From: Kitasatospora phosalacinea | Lineage (GTDB): Bacteria; Actinomycetota; Actinomycetes; Streptomycetales; Streptomycetaceae | Assembly (NCBI RefSeq): GCF_000716545.1 | Contig: NZ_JNWZ01000004.1 | Coordinates: 97,823-161,822, forward strand | Direction: 5' to 3' | Length of the DNA stretch: 64,000 nt | Shown here: one piece after another, positions 8,250-17,288 of the stretch | Layout of the letters: each line of letters opens with the position of its first letter | How positions within the stretch are numbered: position 1 is the stretch's first letter | Made by a program: the position numbers and the translations under genes | Notes under the pieces: model-generated | What the model saw: the letters and a program-made list of their open reading frames with translations, nothing else | Databases searched by the model: none | Told to the model about the DNA's origin: nothing

Positions 8250-11200
8250 GTGCAGGCGCGGGTGTCGGTGGCGGCCGGGCGTCGGCTGCGGCAGCGGTTG
8301 GAACAGAGCGCGGCGCTGCGCGAGGTGCTGTACCACCCGGCGGCGCTGGCGGCCCGCCGGACGGCGGCGCGGACGGCCCGGCAGGTGGCGCCGAAGGCCG
8401 CGGACCGCTTCATCGCCGACTTCAAGGGCACGGCGCCGCTGCTGGCCTCGGTGCGGGCCGAGCGGCGCGCGGGCCGGCGCGGCAGCGCGCTGCGGGTCGC
8501 GGCGACGCTGTCGGCGGCGGCGGTGGTCGGCGGGCTGCTGATCCCGGCGCAGGGTTTCGCCGCGGAGGCGGGCGCCCGCCAGGACCTGCGCAGCGCCGCG
8601 CCGGACGCGGCCGAGCCGGCCGCCGCCGCGGAGGCCCCGCTGCCGCTGGGTTCGCTGACGGACCCCCAGGTGTTCCCGCGCCCGCAGGAGTTGCGGGCGG
8701 GCGGCAAGCCGGTGGCGGTGCCCCGGCAGGTGACGGTGGTGCTGGCGGACTCCGCGGACGGCCCGGCGGTGGACGCGGTGCGCGCGCTGCTGGCCCGGGC
8801 GGGCGCGGCGCAGGTGCTGATCGCGGCGCAGGCGCCCGAGCACCCGGAGCCGGGTTCGCTGGTGGTGTACGTGGGCGGCCCGTACGAGGGCGCGGGCGGG
8901 GCGGTCGACCGGGCGCTGCGGCAGCTCGCGGTGGCGGGCGGCCTGGAGGACACCGAGGTGCCGCGGCTGGCGGGCCTCCCCTCGGGCGGCTACCTGCTGG
9001 CGTCCGGGCAGCTGCCGGCCGAGGGCGGCGCGTACGGCGCGGTGGTGCTGGCGGGCACGGACGGCGCGGGCACCTTCTACGCGGTGCAGAGCCTGGCCCA
9101 GCTGCTCGCCCCCGTCGGCCCGGGGCAGGGGCAGGGCGGCGAGGGCGACCGGGGCTTCCCGGGCGTGCTGGTGCGGGACTGGCCGTCGGGGGCGGCGCGG
9201 CGCGGCACCGCGGAGTCGTTCTACGGGGCGCCGTGGAGCCCGGCGCAGCGGCTGGCGGTGGTGGACTTCCTGGGCCGCACCAAGCAGGACTACTTCCTGT
9301 ACGCGCCGGGCGGCGACCCGTACCGCTCGCAGCGCTGGCGGGAGGCGTACCCCCGCGAGCGGGCGGCGGAGCTGTCCGAGCTGGCGGCGCGGGCCCGGGC
9401 CAACCACGTGACGGTGGCGTACTCGATCGCGCCGGGGCAGTCGTTCTGCTTCTCCTCGGGCAAGGACGCGGACGCCCTGGTGGCGAAGCTGGACGGGCTG
9501 TGGGAGCTGGGCGTGCGGGAGTTCCAGCTGGACTTCCTGGACGTGTCGTACGACGAGTGGCACTGCGGGGCGGACCGGCGCACGTTCGGCACCGGGCCGG
9601 TGGCGGCGGCGAAGGCGCAGGCCGCGCTGGTCACGACGGTGCGGCAGGAGCTGGCGGCGAAGCACCCGGGCCTGGCGCCGCTGTCGGTGGTGCCCACCGA
9701 GTACCTGAAGCAGGGGACGTCGCCGTACCGGGCCGCGCTGGCGGCCGGGCTGCCGGACGGGGTGCGGGTGGTGTGGAGCGGCGGCTCGGCGATCCCCAAG
9801 CAGGTGACGGGCGATCAGATCGGCTCCACGGCGGCCCTGTTCGGGCGTCCGCTGGTCACCATGGACAACTACCCGGTGAACGACTCGGCGCCGGACCGGC
9901 TGTTCCTGGGCGGCTACGCCGGGCGGGACGCCGAGGTGGCGCGGCGCTCGGCGGTGCTGCTGACGGCCGCGATGAGCCAGCCGGTGGCGTCCCGGATCCC
10001 GCTGGCGACGGCCGCCGACTTCGGCTGGCAGCCGGACGGCTACCAGCCCGAGCGGTCGCTGGCCTCGGCGCTGCGGCTGCTGACGGCGGGGCCGGCGCAG
10101 CAGGCCGCGGCGGCGGCGCTGGCGGGCAACAGCGCCTCCTCGCCGCTGGGCGGCCAGGAGTCGGCGTACCTGGCGCCGCTGGTGGAGCGGTTCTGGGCGG
10201 CGGCCGAGCCGGCCTCGGGCGCGCCGGCCGACGCGGGCCGGCTGCGGGAGGCGGCGCAGCCGCTGCGCGAGGCGTTCACGGTGATGGCGGACGCGCCGCG
10301 GACGCTGGCGGGCGACCCGCTGGCGCAGGACGCGGCGCCGTGGCTGGCCCGGCTGTCGGCGTACGGCTCGGCGGGCCGGGCGGCCGTGGACATGCTGCTG
10401 GCGCAGCAGGGCGGCGACGGCACCGCGGCCTGGCAGGCCCGGCTGGAGCTGGGGCGCCAGCGCGGGGTGCTGGAGCAGAACCCGGTGACGGTCGGCAAGG
10501 GCGTGCTGGACGCCTTCCTGGAGCGGGCGGCGAAGTCCGCGGACACCTGGTCGGGCATCACCGCCGGGGCGTCCCCGACCAGCACCCTGGGCACCGCGCA
10601 CGACCACGGCCCGGCGCTGATGGCGGACGGCTCCGGGCAGACCTTCTACTGGTCGTCCGCCCCGCCGCAGGTCGGCGACGGCTTCGGCCTGGACCTGGGC
10701 ACCCCGAAGCCGCTGGGCTCGGTGACGGTGCTGATGGGCGGCTGGGGCGACGAGCCGGACGCCCGCTCGGCGGCCGACGACTACCTGCACGACGGGGTGC
10801 TGGAGTACTGGAGCGGTTCGGGCGGCTGGCACCGGCTGGCCACCGTGCACGGCCAGCGGACGGTCAGCGTGACCGCCCCGGCGGGCACGGTCGCCAAGGC
10901 GGTGCGGCTGCGCGCCACCTCCGGGCAGCAGACCGCCGTCGCGGTGCGGGAGTTCACCGCGGCCGCGCCGGACGCCGTGGACGCGGCGGTCTCCGGGCCG
11001 CCGGCCGCGCCGGGCTCCTCGGCGGACGCGGTGCTCTCCGGCGACCCGGACTCCGCGTTCCGGGCGGCCGCGCCGCCGGCCGAGGGCGACGCCCCGCTGA
11101 CGGTGGAGCTGGGCTCGGCCCGGCCGCTGGACCGGCTGACCGTGCTGACCGACCCGACGGTGCGGGCCGAGGCGACCGCGCAGGTGCGCCGCCCGGACGG

Positions 11201-12074
11201 CAGCTGGGCCGACCTGGGCCCGGTGCGGCCCGGCTACAACGAGCTGCGGGCGGACGGCGGGCCGGTGGAGGCGCTGCGGCTGGTGTGGCGGCCGGGCGGC
11301 GAGGCCCCGGTGGTCAACCAGGTGATCCCGTGGTGGGCGGACGTCCCGGCGGCCCGGCTGACGCTGGCCCAGCCGACGCTGGACGTGGTGGCGGGTGCCA
11401 CCGTGCCCGCGCAGGCCACGGCCACCGTGGAGTCGGGGCGGCCGGACGCGCTGACCGGCTCCCTGAAGGCCGAGGTCCCGGCGGTGGCCAAGGGGCTGGC
11501 GGTGGCTCCGGCGGCGGCGGTGACGGTGCCGCGCGGCGGCCAGGTGGGCGCGCCGCTGCTGGTCACGGCGGCCGCGGACACCCCGTCGGGCACCTACCGG
11601 GTGCCGCTGGTGTTCACCGCGGGCGCGCTGTCCGTCCGCCAGGAGCTGCTGGTGCACGTGGTGCCGCCGACCGGCGGGCCGGACCTGGCGCCGACCGCGA
11701 CCGCCTCGTCCTCGGGCGACGACAGCGCGAGGACCCCGGCGGCGGCGGTCGTCGACGGCGACCCGAAGACCTCCTGGAGCTCGCCCGCCGAGGACGGCGC
11801 CTGGGTGCAGCTGCGGCTGCCGCAGCCGGTCCGGCTGGGTTCGGCGGTGCTGCACTGGGGCGCGGCGTACGCCTCCGCGTACCGGCTGGAGACCTCGGCC
11901 GACGGCGTGGTGTGGACCGCCGTCGCGGAGGTGGGCAACGGGCAGGGCGGCACCGAGACGGTCCGCTTCGACGCGCCGGGCGCGCGGTACCTGCGGGTGC
12001 AGGGCGTGGGCCGGGCCACCCGCTACGGGTACGCGCTGTCCGGCGTCGAGCTGTACGGCGTGCAGGCGCCGTAG
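8250..12074 (+). CDS. GH84-family (hyaluronidase/O-GlcNAcase-like) membrane-anchored protein with altered active site
   Basis: The 1274-residue product begins with about 75 mostly basic, helical residues, then one hydrophobic segment (about 78-103) that could anchor it or act as a late signal. A GH84-like module follows: N-terminal cap, then ESFYGAPWS and YLYAPGGDPY-type blocks near 330-360. Later come a beta-rich region, a NEW3-like domain (about 1030-1130) and an F5/8-type discoidin domain (about 1150-1274, TASSSGDDSARTPAAAVVDG). The catalytic block reads FQLDFLDV (Leu430-Asp431) where the family has an Asp-Asp pair, so the substrate-assisting Asp is missing; the APKDD block is also changed to APGGD. 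GTG at 8250 has GAGGAGG upstream. Family confidence is good; hydrolase activity is doubtful. Confidence 0.82.
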   Translation: MQARVSVAAGRRLRQRLEQSAALREVLYHPAALAARRTAARTARQVAPKAADRFIADFKGTAPLLASVRAERRAGRRGSALRVAATLSAAAVVGGLLIPAQGFAAEAGARQDLRSAAPDAAEPAAAAEAPLPLGSLTDPQVFPRPQELRAGGKPVAVPRQVTVVLADSADGPAVDAVRALLARAGAAQVLIAAQAPEHPEPGSLVVYVGGPYEGAGGAVDRALRQLAVAGGLEDTEVPRLAGLPSGGYLLASGQLPAEGGAYGAVVLAGTDGAGTFYAVQSLAQLLAPVGPGQGQGGEGDRGFPGVLVRDWPSGAARRGTAESFYGAPWSPAQRLAVVDFLGRTKQDYFLYAPGGDPYRSQRWREAYPRERAAELSELAARARANHVTVAYSIAPGQSFCFSSGKDADALVAKLDGLWELGVREFQLDFLDVSYDEWHCGADRRTFGTGPVAAAKAQAALVTTVRQELAAKHPGLAPLSVVPTEYLKQGTSPYRAALAAGLPDGVRVVWSGGSAIPKQVTGDQIGSTAALFGRPLVTMDNYPVNDSAPDRLFLGGYAGRDAEVARRSAVLLTAAMSQPVASRIPLATAADFGWQPDGYQPERSLASALRLLTAGPAQQAAAAALAGNSASSPLGGQESAYLAPLVERFWAAAEPASGAPADAGRLREAAQPLREAFTVMADAPRTLAGDPLAQDAAPWLARLSAYGSAGRAAVDMLLAQQGGDGTAAWQARLELGRQRGVLEQNPVTVGKGVLDAFLERAAKSADTWSGITAGASPTSTLGTAHDHGPALMADGSGQTFYWSSAPPQVGDGFGLDLGTPKPLGSVTVLMGGWGDEPDARSAADDYLHDGVLEYWSGSGGWHRLATVHGQRTVSVTAPAGTVAKAVRLRATSGQQTAVAVREFTAAAPDAVDAAVSGPPAAPGSSADAVLSGDPDSAFRAAAPPAEGDAPLTVELGSARPLDRLTVLTDPTVRAEATAQVRRPDGSWADLGPVRPGYNELRADGGPVEALRLVWRPGGEAPVVNQVIPWWADVPAARLTLAQPTLDVVAGATVPAQATATVESGRPDALTGSLKAEVPAVAKGLAVAPAAAVTVPRGGQVGAPLLVTAAADTPSGTYRVPLVFTAGALSVRQELLVHVVPPTGGPDLAPTATASSSGDDSARTPAAAVVDGDPKTSWSSPAEDGAWVQLRLPQPVRLGSAVLHWGAAYASAYRLETSADGVVWTAVAEVGNGQGGTETVRFDAPGARYLRVQGVGRATRYGYALSGVELYGVQAP

Positions 12075-12083
12075 GGACGCGGC

Positions 12084-12122
12084 GGGCCGCCGACGCTCCC
12101 GTTGCGGGGGCGGCGGCGGCCC
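12084..12122. terminator. Stem-loop terminator between convergent genes
   Basis: GGGCCGCCG (12084-12092) pairs exactly with CGGCGGCCC (12114-12122) around a 21-base loop, between the GH84-family gene and the converging HNH gene. It may serve both strands. Confidence 0.5.
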
Positions 12123-12164
12123 ATGAGGCGTACCGGTTTTCGTGTCGGGCAGGCCCTTGTCTGT

Positions 12165-12776
12165 TCAGGCGGAGAGCGGTGCGTGCTGCTCGCCGCGGCG
12201 GATCGGACGGGTGCGGACGGGAGCGGGCAGGACCGTCTCCGGATGGTCGTGGTGCTCGAAGTCCCGGAACTGGTCGAGGCCGCCGTACGGCTCCAGGTAG
12301 GGCCGCCAGCGCGGGTCCTTGATCCCGGTGCCGATGACCCGCCAGGCCAGGCCGCTGGGCGCGGCCGGGGGGCGCTTCATCCGCCAGCCGAGGTCGGCGA
12401 GGTGCCGGTCGGCCTTGGTGTGGTTGCAGCGGCGGCAGGCCGCCACCACGTTGTCCCACCGGTGCTGGCCGCCCCGGCTGCGCGGGATGACGTGGTCGAC
12501 ACTGGTGGCGGCGGCCCCGCAGTACACGCACCGGCCGTGGTCGCGGGCGAACAGCGCCCGCCTGGTCAGCGGCACGGGGCCTCGGTAGGGGACCCGTACG
12601 AAACGGGTCAGTTTGACGACGGACGGTGCCTGGACGGCACCGGTGGCGCTGTGCAGTGTGGTGCCCGCATCCTCCAGGGCGATCGCCTTGTGGTTGAGGA
12701 CGAGGATGAGGGCGCGTCGCATCGAGACGACACCGAGCGGCTCGTACGACGCGTTGAGGACAAGGACATGCGGCAC
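12165..12776 (-). CDS. HNH endonuclease family protein
   Basis: This 203-residue actinobacterial HNH protein begins MPHVLVLNASYEPLGVVS, a conserved N-terminal block of the family, and has a central HNH nuclease core: CVYCG (first zinc pair), VDHVIPRSRGG with the catalytic His, WDNVVAACRRCNHTK with the second Cys pair and the final His. Zinc-binding and catalytic residues are complete. A GTG start at 12776 has a strong AAGGAGG upstream. The role of this widespread chromosomal family is not established; defence and repair have been considered for related proteins, but nothing here decides. It stands alone, divergent from the MscS gene, with about 300 bases between them that hold two perfect palindromes (12833-12848 and 12875-12886). 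Confidence 0.9.
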   Translation of the reverse strand: MPHVLVLNASYEPLGVVSMRRALILVLNHKAIALEDAGTTLHSATGAVQAPSVVKLTRFVRVPYRGPVPLTRRALFARDHGRCVYCGAAATSVDHVIPRSRGGQHRWDNVVAACRRCNHTKADRHLADLGWRMKRPPAAPSGLAWRVIGTGIKDPRWRPYLEPYGGLDQFRDFEHHDHPETVLPAPVRTRPIRRGEQHAPLSA

Positions 12777-13073
12777 GGGGCCTCCTTGGACGCCTGCGGC
12801 GCGTGGCTCGCGCCGAGTCGAGCGGGTGACCGCGCCCCGCGCGGGGCGTGATCCCCCTCAGTGTCGCCTTACGCCGTCGTACGACGCCACCATTTCTCCG
12901 TGAACGGCCCGCGCGCGTGCGGTGGGTCCCCGCGCGTGCCGCCATAGCCGGTATGCCCAGCTGGCGGCCCTCCTGCACGTACCGTGCGGGTGGCGGCGCG
13001 GTGCGTGTCCGGAACCGGTCCGGCGCCCTGACGGGCCGTCCGAGCGGGTGAACGGGCTCGCTACAGTGGGGCG

Positions 13074-14141
13074 ATGCTCGCCGATTCCGCTGCCGACAGC
13101 ACCGCGCCGACGTTCACCCTGCCCACCAGCGCCGCCGATGTGACCGACACCACCCGGCAGGCGGCCGGATGGCTGGACGAGAACTGGCAGGGCTGGGTGG
13201 TGGACGGGCTGCGGATCGTCTTCATCCTCGGGCTGGCCCTGGTGCTGCGGGCCGTGGTCCGCAAGGTGATCCACCAGCTGGTGACCCGGATGGGGCGGCC
13301 CCCGGAGGCGGACAACGACCACGGGGTGCTCGGCGGCCTGCTGGCCAACAGCGGCGTGGTCAACACCGAGCGGCGGCAGCAGCGCTCCGAGGCGATCGGC
13401 TCGGTGCTGCGCTCGGTGGCCTCCTTCACCATCCTGGGCACCGCCTCGCTGATGGCCCTGTCGGTGCTCGGCGTCGACCTGGCCCCGCTGCTGGCCTCCG
13501 CCGGTGTGGCCGGTGTGGCGATCGGCTTCGGCGCCCGCAACCTGGTCACCGACTTCCTCTCCGGCGTCTTCATGATCATGGAGGACCAGTACGGCGTCGG
13601 CGACGAGATCGACACCGGCGTGGCCACCGGCACCGTGCTGGAGGTCGGCCTGCGGGTCACCAAGCTGCGCGGCTCGGCCGGCGAGATCTGGTACATCCGC
13701 AACGGCGAGGTGAAGCGGATCGCCAACATGAGCCAGGGCTGGGGAACCGCCACCGTCGACGTCCAGGTCGGCTACAAGGAGGACCTGGAGCGGGTCGAGG
13801 CCCTGGTCGTCGAGGCCGCCGAGCAGCTCGCCAAGGAGAGCCCGTACGACGAGCTGATCTGGGGCCGGGTCAAGGTGCTGGGCGTCGAGTCGGTCTCGGT
13901 CGACTCCGTGCAGCTGCGGATCGAGGCCCGCTGCACGCCCGGCAAGTCCGCCCAGGTCGCGCGGGCCCTGCGGCTGCGCCTGAAGGCCGCCTTCGACCTG
14001 GCCGGCGTCAGGCTGAAGGAGGAGACCGCCGCCTCCGTCCCGGCCCAGCCCGCCGCCCCCGAGGTGCTGCCGCCGTCCGCCCTGGCCGACCCCGGCTCGG
14101 CCCGCTCGCTGGCGGCCAAGCCGATCCCGACCCAGAACTGA
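13074..14141 (+). CDS. MscS-family mechanosensitive ion channel
   Basis: This 355-residue small-conductance mechanosensitive channel opens on membrane tension to release solutes at hypo-osmotic shock. It has a membrane helix at about residues 43-62, two more at about 115-165, and the pore-lining helix block APLLASAGVAGVAIGFGARN followed by LVTDFLSGVFMIMEDQYGVGD, the most conserved part of the family. A beta domain (VGLRVTKLRGSAGEIWYIRNGEV) and an alpha/beta cytoplasmic end follow, with a Pro/Ala-rich tail. The ATG at 13074 lacks a good Shine-Dalgarno sequence; TACAGT lies seven bases before it, so a leaderless transcript is possible. Its stop is directly adjacent to the converging LysR stop. 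Confidence 0.94.
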   Translation: MLADSAADSTAPTFTLPTSAADVTDTTRQAAGWLDENWQGWVVDGLRIVFILGLALVLRAVVRKVIHQLVTRMGRPPEADNDHGVLGGLLANSGVVNTERRQQRSEAIGSVLRSVASFTILGTASLMALSVLGVDLAPLLASAGVAGVAIGFGARNLVTDFLSGVFMIMEDQYGVGDEIDTGVATGTVLEVGLRVTKLRGSAGEIWYIRNGEVKRIANMSQGWGTATVDVQVGYKEDLERVEALVVEAAEQLAKESPYDELIWGRVKVLGVESVSVDSVQLRIEARCTPGKSAQVARALRLRLKAAFDLAGVRLKEETAASVPAQPAAPEVLPPSALADPGSARSLAAKPIPTQN

Positions 14142-14975
14142 TCAGCGGCCCGCCGCCGCCCGCAGCAGGTCGGCCAGCGGGCGGGAGCGGCTGTCGGGGG
14201 GCCAGGCGAGGAGGGTGGTGACCCGGGGGGCGTCCGGGACGGGGACGGCGGCCACGTCGTCGCGGAGCTGGGTGCGGCAGGAGTCGGGCAGGACGGCGCA
14301 CGTCCGGCCGAGGGCGATCAGCTGGTAGAGCTGGGCGTGGTCGCGGATCGCCGGGCCCGGGCCGTCGGGGTGGGTGCCGTCCGGGCGCGGGTAGCGGGGG
14401 GCGGGCAGGTCCGGCAGGTCGGCCAGGTCGGCGAGGCGCAGTTCGCGGCGGGCGGTCAGCGGGTGTCCGGCGGGCAGCAGGGCGACCTGGCCCTCGGTGT
14501 GCAGTTCCTCGGTGTCCAGGCCGGTGACGGAGTCGAACGGCAGGTGCAGCAGCGCCGCGTCGGCCTCGCCGCGCCGCAGCAGGACGCCCTGTTCGCCGTA
14601 CTGGCACAGCCGCACGTCCACCGGCACCGATCCGGGTTCGGCGGCGTAGGCGGCCAGCAGTTTCGCCAGCAGTTCGGTGGACGCCCCGGCCTTCGCCGCC
14701 AGCACCAGGGCCGGCCGGCCGGCCCGGCGGGTGCGGGCCTCGGCGGCCGCGACCGCGTCCAGGGCGGTGCGGGCCTCGCGCAGCAGCACCCGGCCGGCGC
14801 CGGTCAGCGCCGCGCCGTGGCTGTCGCGCACCAGCAGTTCGGTGCCCAGGCGCCGTTCCAGCCGGGCGATCGCCCGTGACAGCGGGGGCTGGGCCATGCC
14901 GAGCCGCCGGGCCGCCCGTCCGAAGTTCAACTCCTCGGCGACGGCGACGAAGTACCGCAGTTCCCGGGTCTCCAT
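14142..14975 (-). CDS. LysR-family transcriptional regulator
   Basis: The 277-residue regulator has an N-terminal winged helix-turn-helix (ELRYFVAVAEELNFGRAARR, then LGMAQPPLSRAIARLE) and a C-terminal periplasmic-binding-like effector domain. It is divergent from a short-chain dehydrogenase gene across a 90-base region carrying a perfect 23-bp palindrome with the T-N11-A pattern of LysR sites, so it very likely controls that gene and itself. The effector is unknown. The ATG at 14975 gives a normal N-terminus for the family. Confidence 0.94.
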   Translation of the reverse strand: METRELRYFVAVAEELNFGRAARRLGMAQPPLSRAIARLERRLGTELLVRDSHGAALTGAGRVLLREARTALDAVAAAEARTRRAGRPALVLAAKAGASTELLAKLLAAYAAEPGSVPVDVRLCQYGEQGVLLRRGEADAALLHLPFDSVTGLDTEELHTEGQVALLPAGHPLTARRELRLADLADLPDLPAPRYPRPDGTHPDGPGPAIRDHAQLYQLIALGRTCAVLPDSCRTQLRDDVAAVPVPDAPRVTTLLAWPPDSRSRPLADLLRAAAGR

Positions 14976-14988
14976 CCGCCCAGCCTAC

Positions 14989-15011
14989 GGCGATACCCGC
15001 CGGGTATCGCC
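14989..15011. promoter_or_regulatory. Perfect palindrome, LysR operator
   Basis: GGCGATACCCG (14989-14999), one central C and the exact complement (15001-15011) make a 23-bp perfect dyad. Inside it T(14994) and A(15006) are separated by 11 bases, the classic LysR T-N11-A motif. It lies 14 bases before the LysR ATG and 55 before the SDR ATG. Confidence 0.75.
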
Positions 15012-15065
15012 GGTGCACCGGATCGGTCCTGGTCACCGGGGCGGGCCCGGCCCGAGCATGGCGGT

Positions 15066-15791
15066 ATGGACGAGAAGACGATCGCGCTGGTCACCGGCGC
15101 GAACAAGGGGATCGGGTACGAGATCGCGGCGGGCCTCGGCGCGCTGGGCTGGCGGGTCGGGGTCGGGGCCCGCGACGAGGGGCGGCGCGCGGCGGCCGTC
15201 GAGGCGCTGCGGGCGGGCGGCGCGGACGCTTTCGGGGTGCCGCTGGACGTCACCGACGACGCCTCGGCGGCGGCCGCGGCGGACCTGCTCGCCGACCGGT
15301 TCGGGCGGCTGGACGTGCTGGTCAACAACGCGGCGGTGACCGGGGCCGCCCCGCAGGAGCCGACCGTCGTCGACCTGGCGCAGGTCCGGCTGGTGATGGA
15401 GACCAACGTGCTGGGGGTGATCCGGGTGACCAACGCGGTGCTGCCGCTGCTGCGCCGCTCGGCGTCGCCGCGGATCGTCAACATGTCCAGCGTGGTGGGC
15501 TCACTGACCCGGCAGTCCGACCCGGACGCCGGGACCGGCCCGATCGCGGTGGCCTACGCGCCGTCCAAGACCTTCCTGAACGCGGTGACCGTGCAGTACG
15601 CCAAGGAGCTGCGCGGCACCGGCGTCCTGGTCAACCTGGGCTGCCCCGGTTACTGCGACACCGACCTGAACGGCCACCGGGGCACCCGCAGCCCCGCGCA
15701 GGGCGCGCGGGTCGCCGTCCGGCTGGCCACGCTGCCCGACGGCGGGCCCAGCGGCGCCTTCTTCGACGAGGACGGTCCGCTGCCCTGGTGA
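15066..15791 (+). CDS. Short-chain dehydrogenase/reductase (SDR)
   Basis: This 241-residue NAD(P)-dependent oxidoreductase has the Rossmann motif VTGANKGIGYE at residues 10-20, NNAAVTG, the catalytic Ser in NMSSVVGS and the YxxxK pair in YAPSK. The TGANKGIG form and the insert with QSDPDAGTGP resemble the carbonyl-reductase/menthol-dehydrogenase-like group; the substrate cannot be given. It starts at ATG 15066, divergent from the LysR gene, and is followed by a very strong hairpin, so it forms a one-gene transcript. Confidence 0.92.
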   Translation: MDEKTIALVTGANKGIGYEIAAGLGALGWRVGVGARDEGRRAAAVEALRAGGADAFGVPLDVTDDASAAAAADLLADRFGRLDVLVNNAAVTGAAPQEPTVVDLAQVRLVMETNVLGVIRVTNAVLPLLRRSASPRIVNMSSVVGSLTRQSDPDAGTGPIAVAYAPSKTFLNAVTVQYAKELRGTGVLVNLGCPGYCDTDLNGHRGTRSPAQGARVAVRLATLPDGGPSGAFFDEDGPLPW

Positions 15792-15806
15792 CCGCGGCGG
15801 ACGGAC

Positions 15807-15848
15807 GGCGAGGGCCGGGAGCGCGGGTGCGCGCTCCCGGCCCTCGCC
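15807..15848 (+). terminator. Strong hairpin terminator after the SDR gene
   Basis: A 19-bp perfect stem (15807-15825 with 15830-15848) closes on the 4-base loop GGTG, 16 bases after the SDR stop. It should separate the SDR gene from the csn operon. Confidence 0.85.
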
Positions 15849-15889
15849 GTGCCACCCGCACGCCGTTCCGACGAACTCGCCACGTACCG

Positions 15890-15922
15890 TTGACATCTGC
15901 GCCTCGCGATTGGAAACTTTCC
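15890..15922 (+). promoter_or_regulatory. csn operon promoter with CsnR (ROK) operator
   Basis: A consensus -35 box TTGACA lies at 15890-15895. About 17 bases on, where the -10 would be, is the dyad GGAAA-C-TTTCC (15912-15922). This matches the GGAAA(C/G)TTTCC-type operator known for the ROK repressor CsnR of Streptomyces. Overlap of operator and -10 suits simple repression. No second copy was found before the other genes of the operon. Confidence 0.7.
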
Positions 15923-15964
15923 TAACAGTTGGCCGCAACGGCGCACGCAGAGGAGGATCGGGCC

Positions 15965-17155
15965 GTGACCACCCGAAAGACGCCCCGTTCCCCGCTGGCC
16001 GGTACGCCGAGCCTGCTGCGGGCCATCAACGACCGCGCCGCGCTGGAGCTGCTGCTCGCCAACGGCCCGCTCTCCCGCACCCAGATCGGGAGCCTGACCG
16101 GGCTCTCGAAGCCGACCGCCTCGCAACTGCTGGCCCGGCTGGAGGCGGTGGGGCTGGTGGTGCCGGTCGGCACCACCGCCGGCGGGCCCGGTCCCAACGC
16201 CCAGCTCTACCAGGTGAATCCGGCCGCCGGCCACGTCGCAGGGGTGGACGTGACGAGCACGGCGGTGCGGGTCGCGGTCGCGGACATCACCGGGACGACG
16301 CTGGCCGAGCACCGGGTGCCGACCAAGGGCTGGCCGGCCGCGGAGACGGTGGAGCGGGTCGCGGAGGCCGTCGCGGAGACGGCGCGCCGGGCGCAGCTCG
16401 CCCCGGGGGCGCTGCGCGAGGTGGTGATCGGGATCGGCGGCGCGCCCGACCCGGTGACCGGGAAGCTGCGCTACGCCTCGCACCTGCCGGGCTGGCACTC
16501 GCCGCGGCTGGTGGAGGAGTTGGAGCTGGCGCTGGGCGCGCCGGTGTCGATCGAGAACGACGTGAACCTGGCCGCGGTGGCGGAGCAGGCCGGCGGGGCG
16601 GCGGCGGGGTGCGAGGACTTCGTGCTGCTGTGGGCCGAGGAGGGCATCGGCGCCGCGATCGTGCTCGCGGGCCGGCTGCACCGGGGTTTCACCGGGGGCG
16701 CGGGCGAGGTCGGCTACATGCCGGTGCCGGACGCCCCGGTGTCGTTGAACTCCCGCCGGAAGGTGACCGGCGGGTTCCAGGACCTGGCGGGCGAGCCGGC
16801 CGTGCTGGCGCTGGCCCGCCGGCACGGGCTGCGCGGCGCCGACGCCGCGCAGGCGGTGGCCCGGGCCCTGGGCACCGCCGAGGGCGAGGCCTTCCTGACC
16901 GAGCTGGCCGAACGGCTGGCGGTCGGGCTGGCGGTGATCGCCTCGGTGGTGGACCCGGAGCTGGTGGTGCTCTCCGGGGGCACGCCGACCGCGGGCGGGG
17001 AGCGCCTGCGGGAGCTGGTCCAGGAGGCCCTGGGCCGGATGTCCATCCCGCGGCCCGAGGTGCGGCTGTCCGCCGTGCCCGGGTCGCCCGTCCTGACCGG
17101 CGCGCTGCAACGCGCGCTGGCGAGCACCCGGGACGTCCTGTTCAGCACGCGCTGA
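15965..17155 (+). CDS. csnR: ROK-family transcriptional repressor, CsnR-like
   Basis: This 396-residue ROK repressor has an N-terminal winged helix (LSRTQIGSLTGLSKPTASQLL) and a sugar-kinase-like domain with VAGVDVTSTAVRVAV and SIENDVNLAAVAE. The usual ROK cysteine zinc site is not evident and the ATP loop is imperfect, as in regulators rather than kinases. GTG at 15965 is selected because AGGAGGATCGG lies just upstream; an upstream in-frame codon at 15929 lacks one. The gene order ROK-SBP-two permeases-GH4-kinase matches the csnR-K operon of Streptomyces coelicolor, where CsnR represses chitosan-oligosaccharide uptake and chitosanase genes. The symbol rests on that synteny and on the operator. 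Confidence 0.85.
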   Translation: MTTRKTPRSPLAGTPSLLRAINDRAALELLLANGPLSRTQIGSLTGLSKPTASQLLARLEAVGLVVPVGTTAGGPGPNAQLYQVNPAAGHVAGVDVTSTAVRVAVADITGTTLAEHRVPTKGWPAAETVERVAEAVAETARRAQLAPGALREVVIGIGGAPDPVTGKLRYASHLPGWHSPRLVEELELALGAPVSIENDVNLAAVAEQAGGAAAGCEDFVLLWAEEGIGAAIVLAGRLHRGFTGGAGEVGYMPVPDAPVSLNSRRKVTGGFQDLAGEPAVLALARRHGLRGADAAQAVARALGTAEGEAFLTELAERLAVGLAVIASVVDPELVVLSGGTPTAGGERLRELVQEALGRMSIPRPEVRLSAVPGSPVLTGALQRALASTRDVLFSTR

Positions 17156-17288
17156 CCCGGCACGGACCGGCACCGACCCCGCACCGACGACCCCGCACCG
17201 ACCCGACGTTCGCACCCACTCCCCGTCCCCCGCCGGGCCGCCGGGCCATGCCGCCCTGCCCCCGTACCCTCCCAGGAGTGCAATTCCC

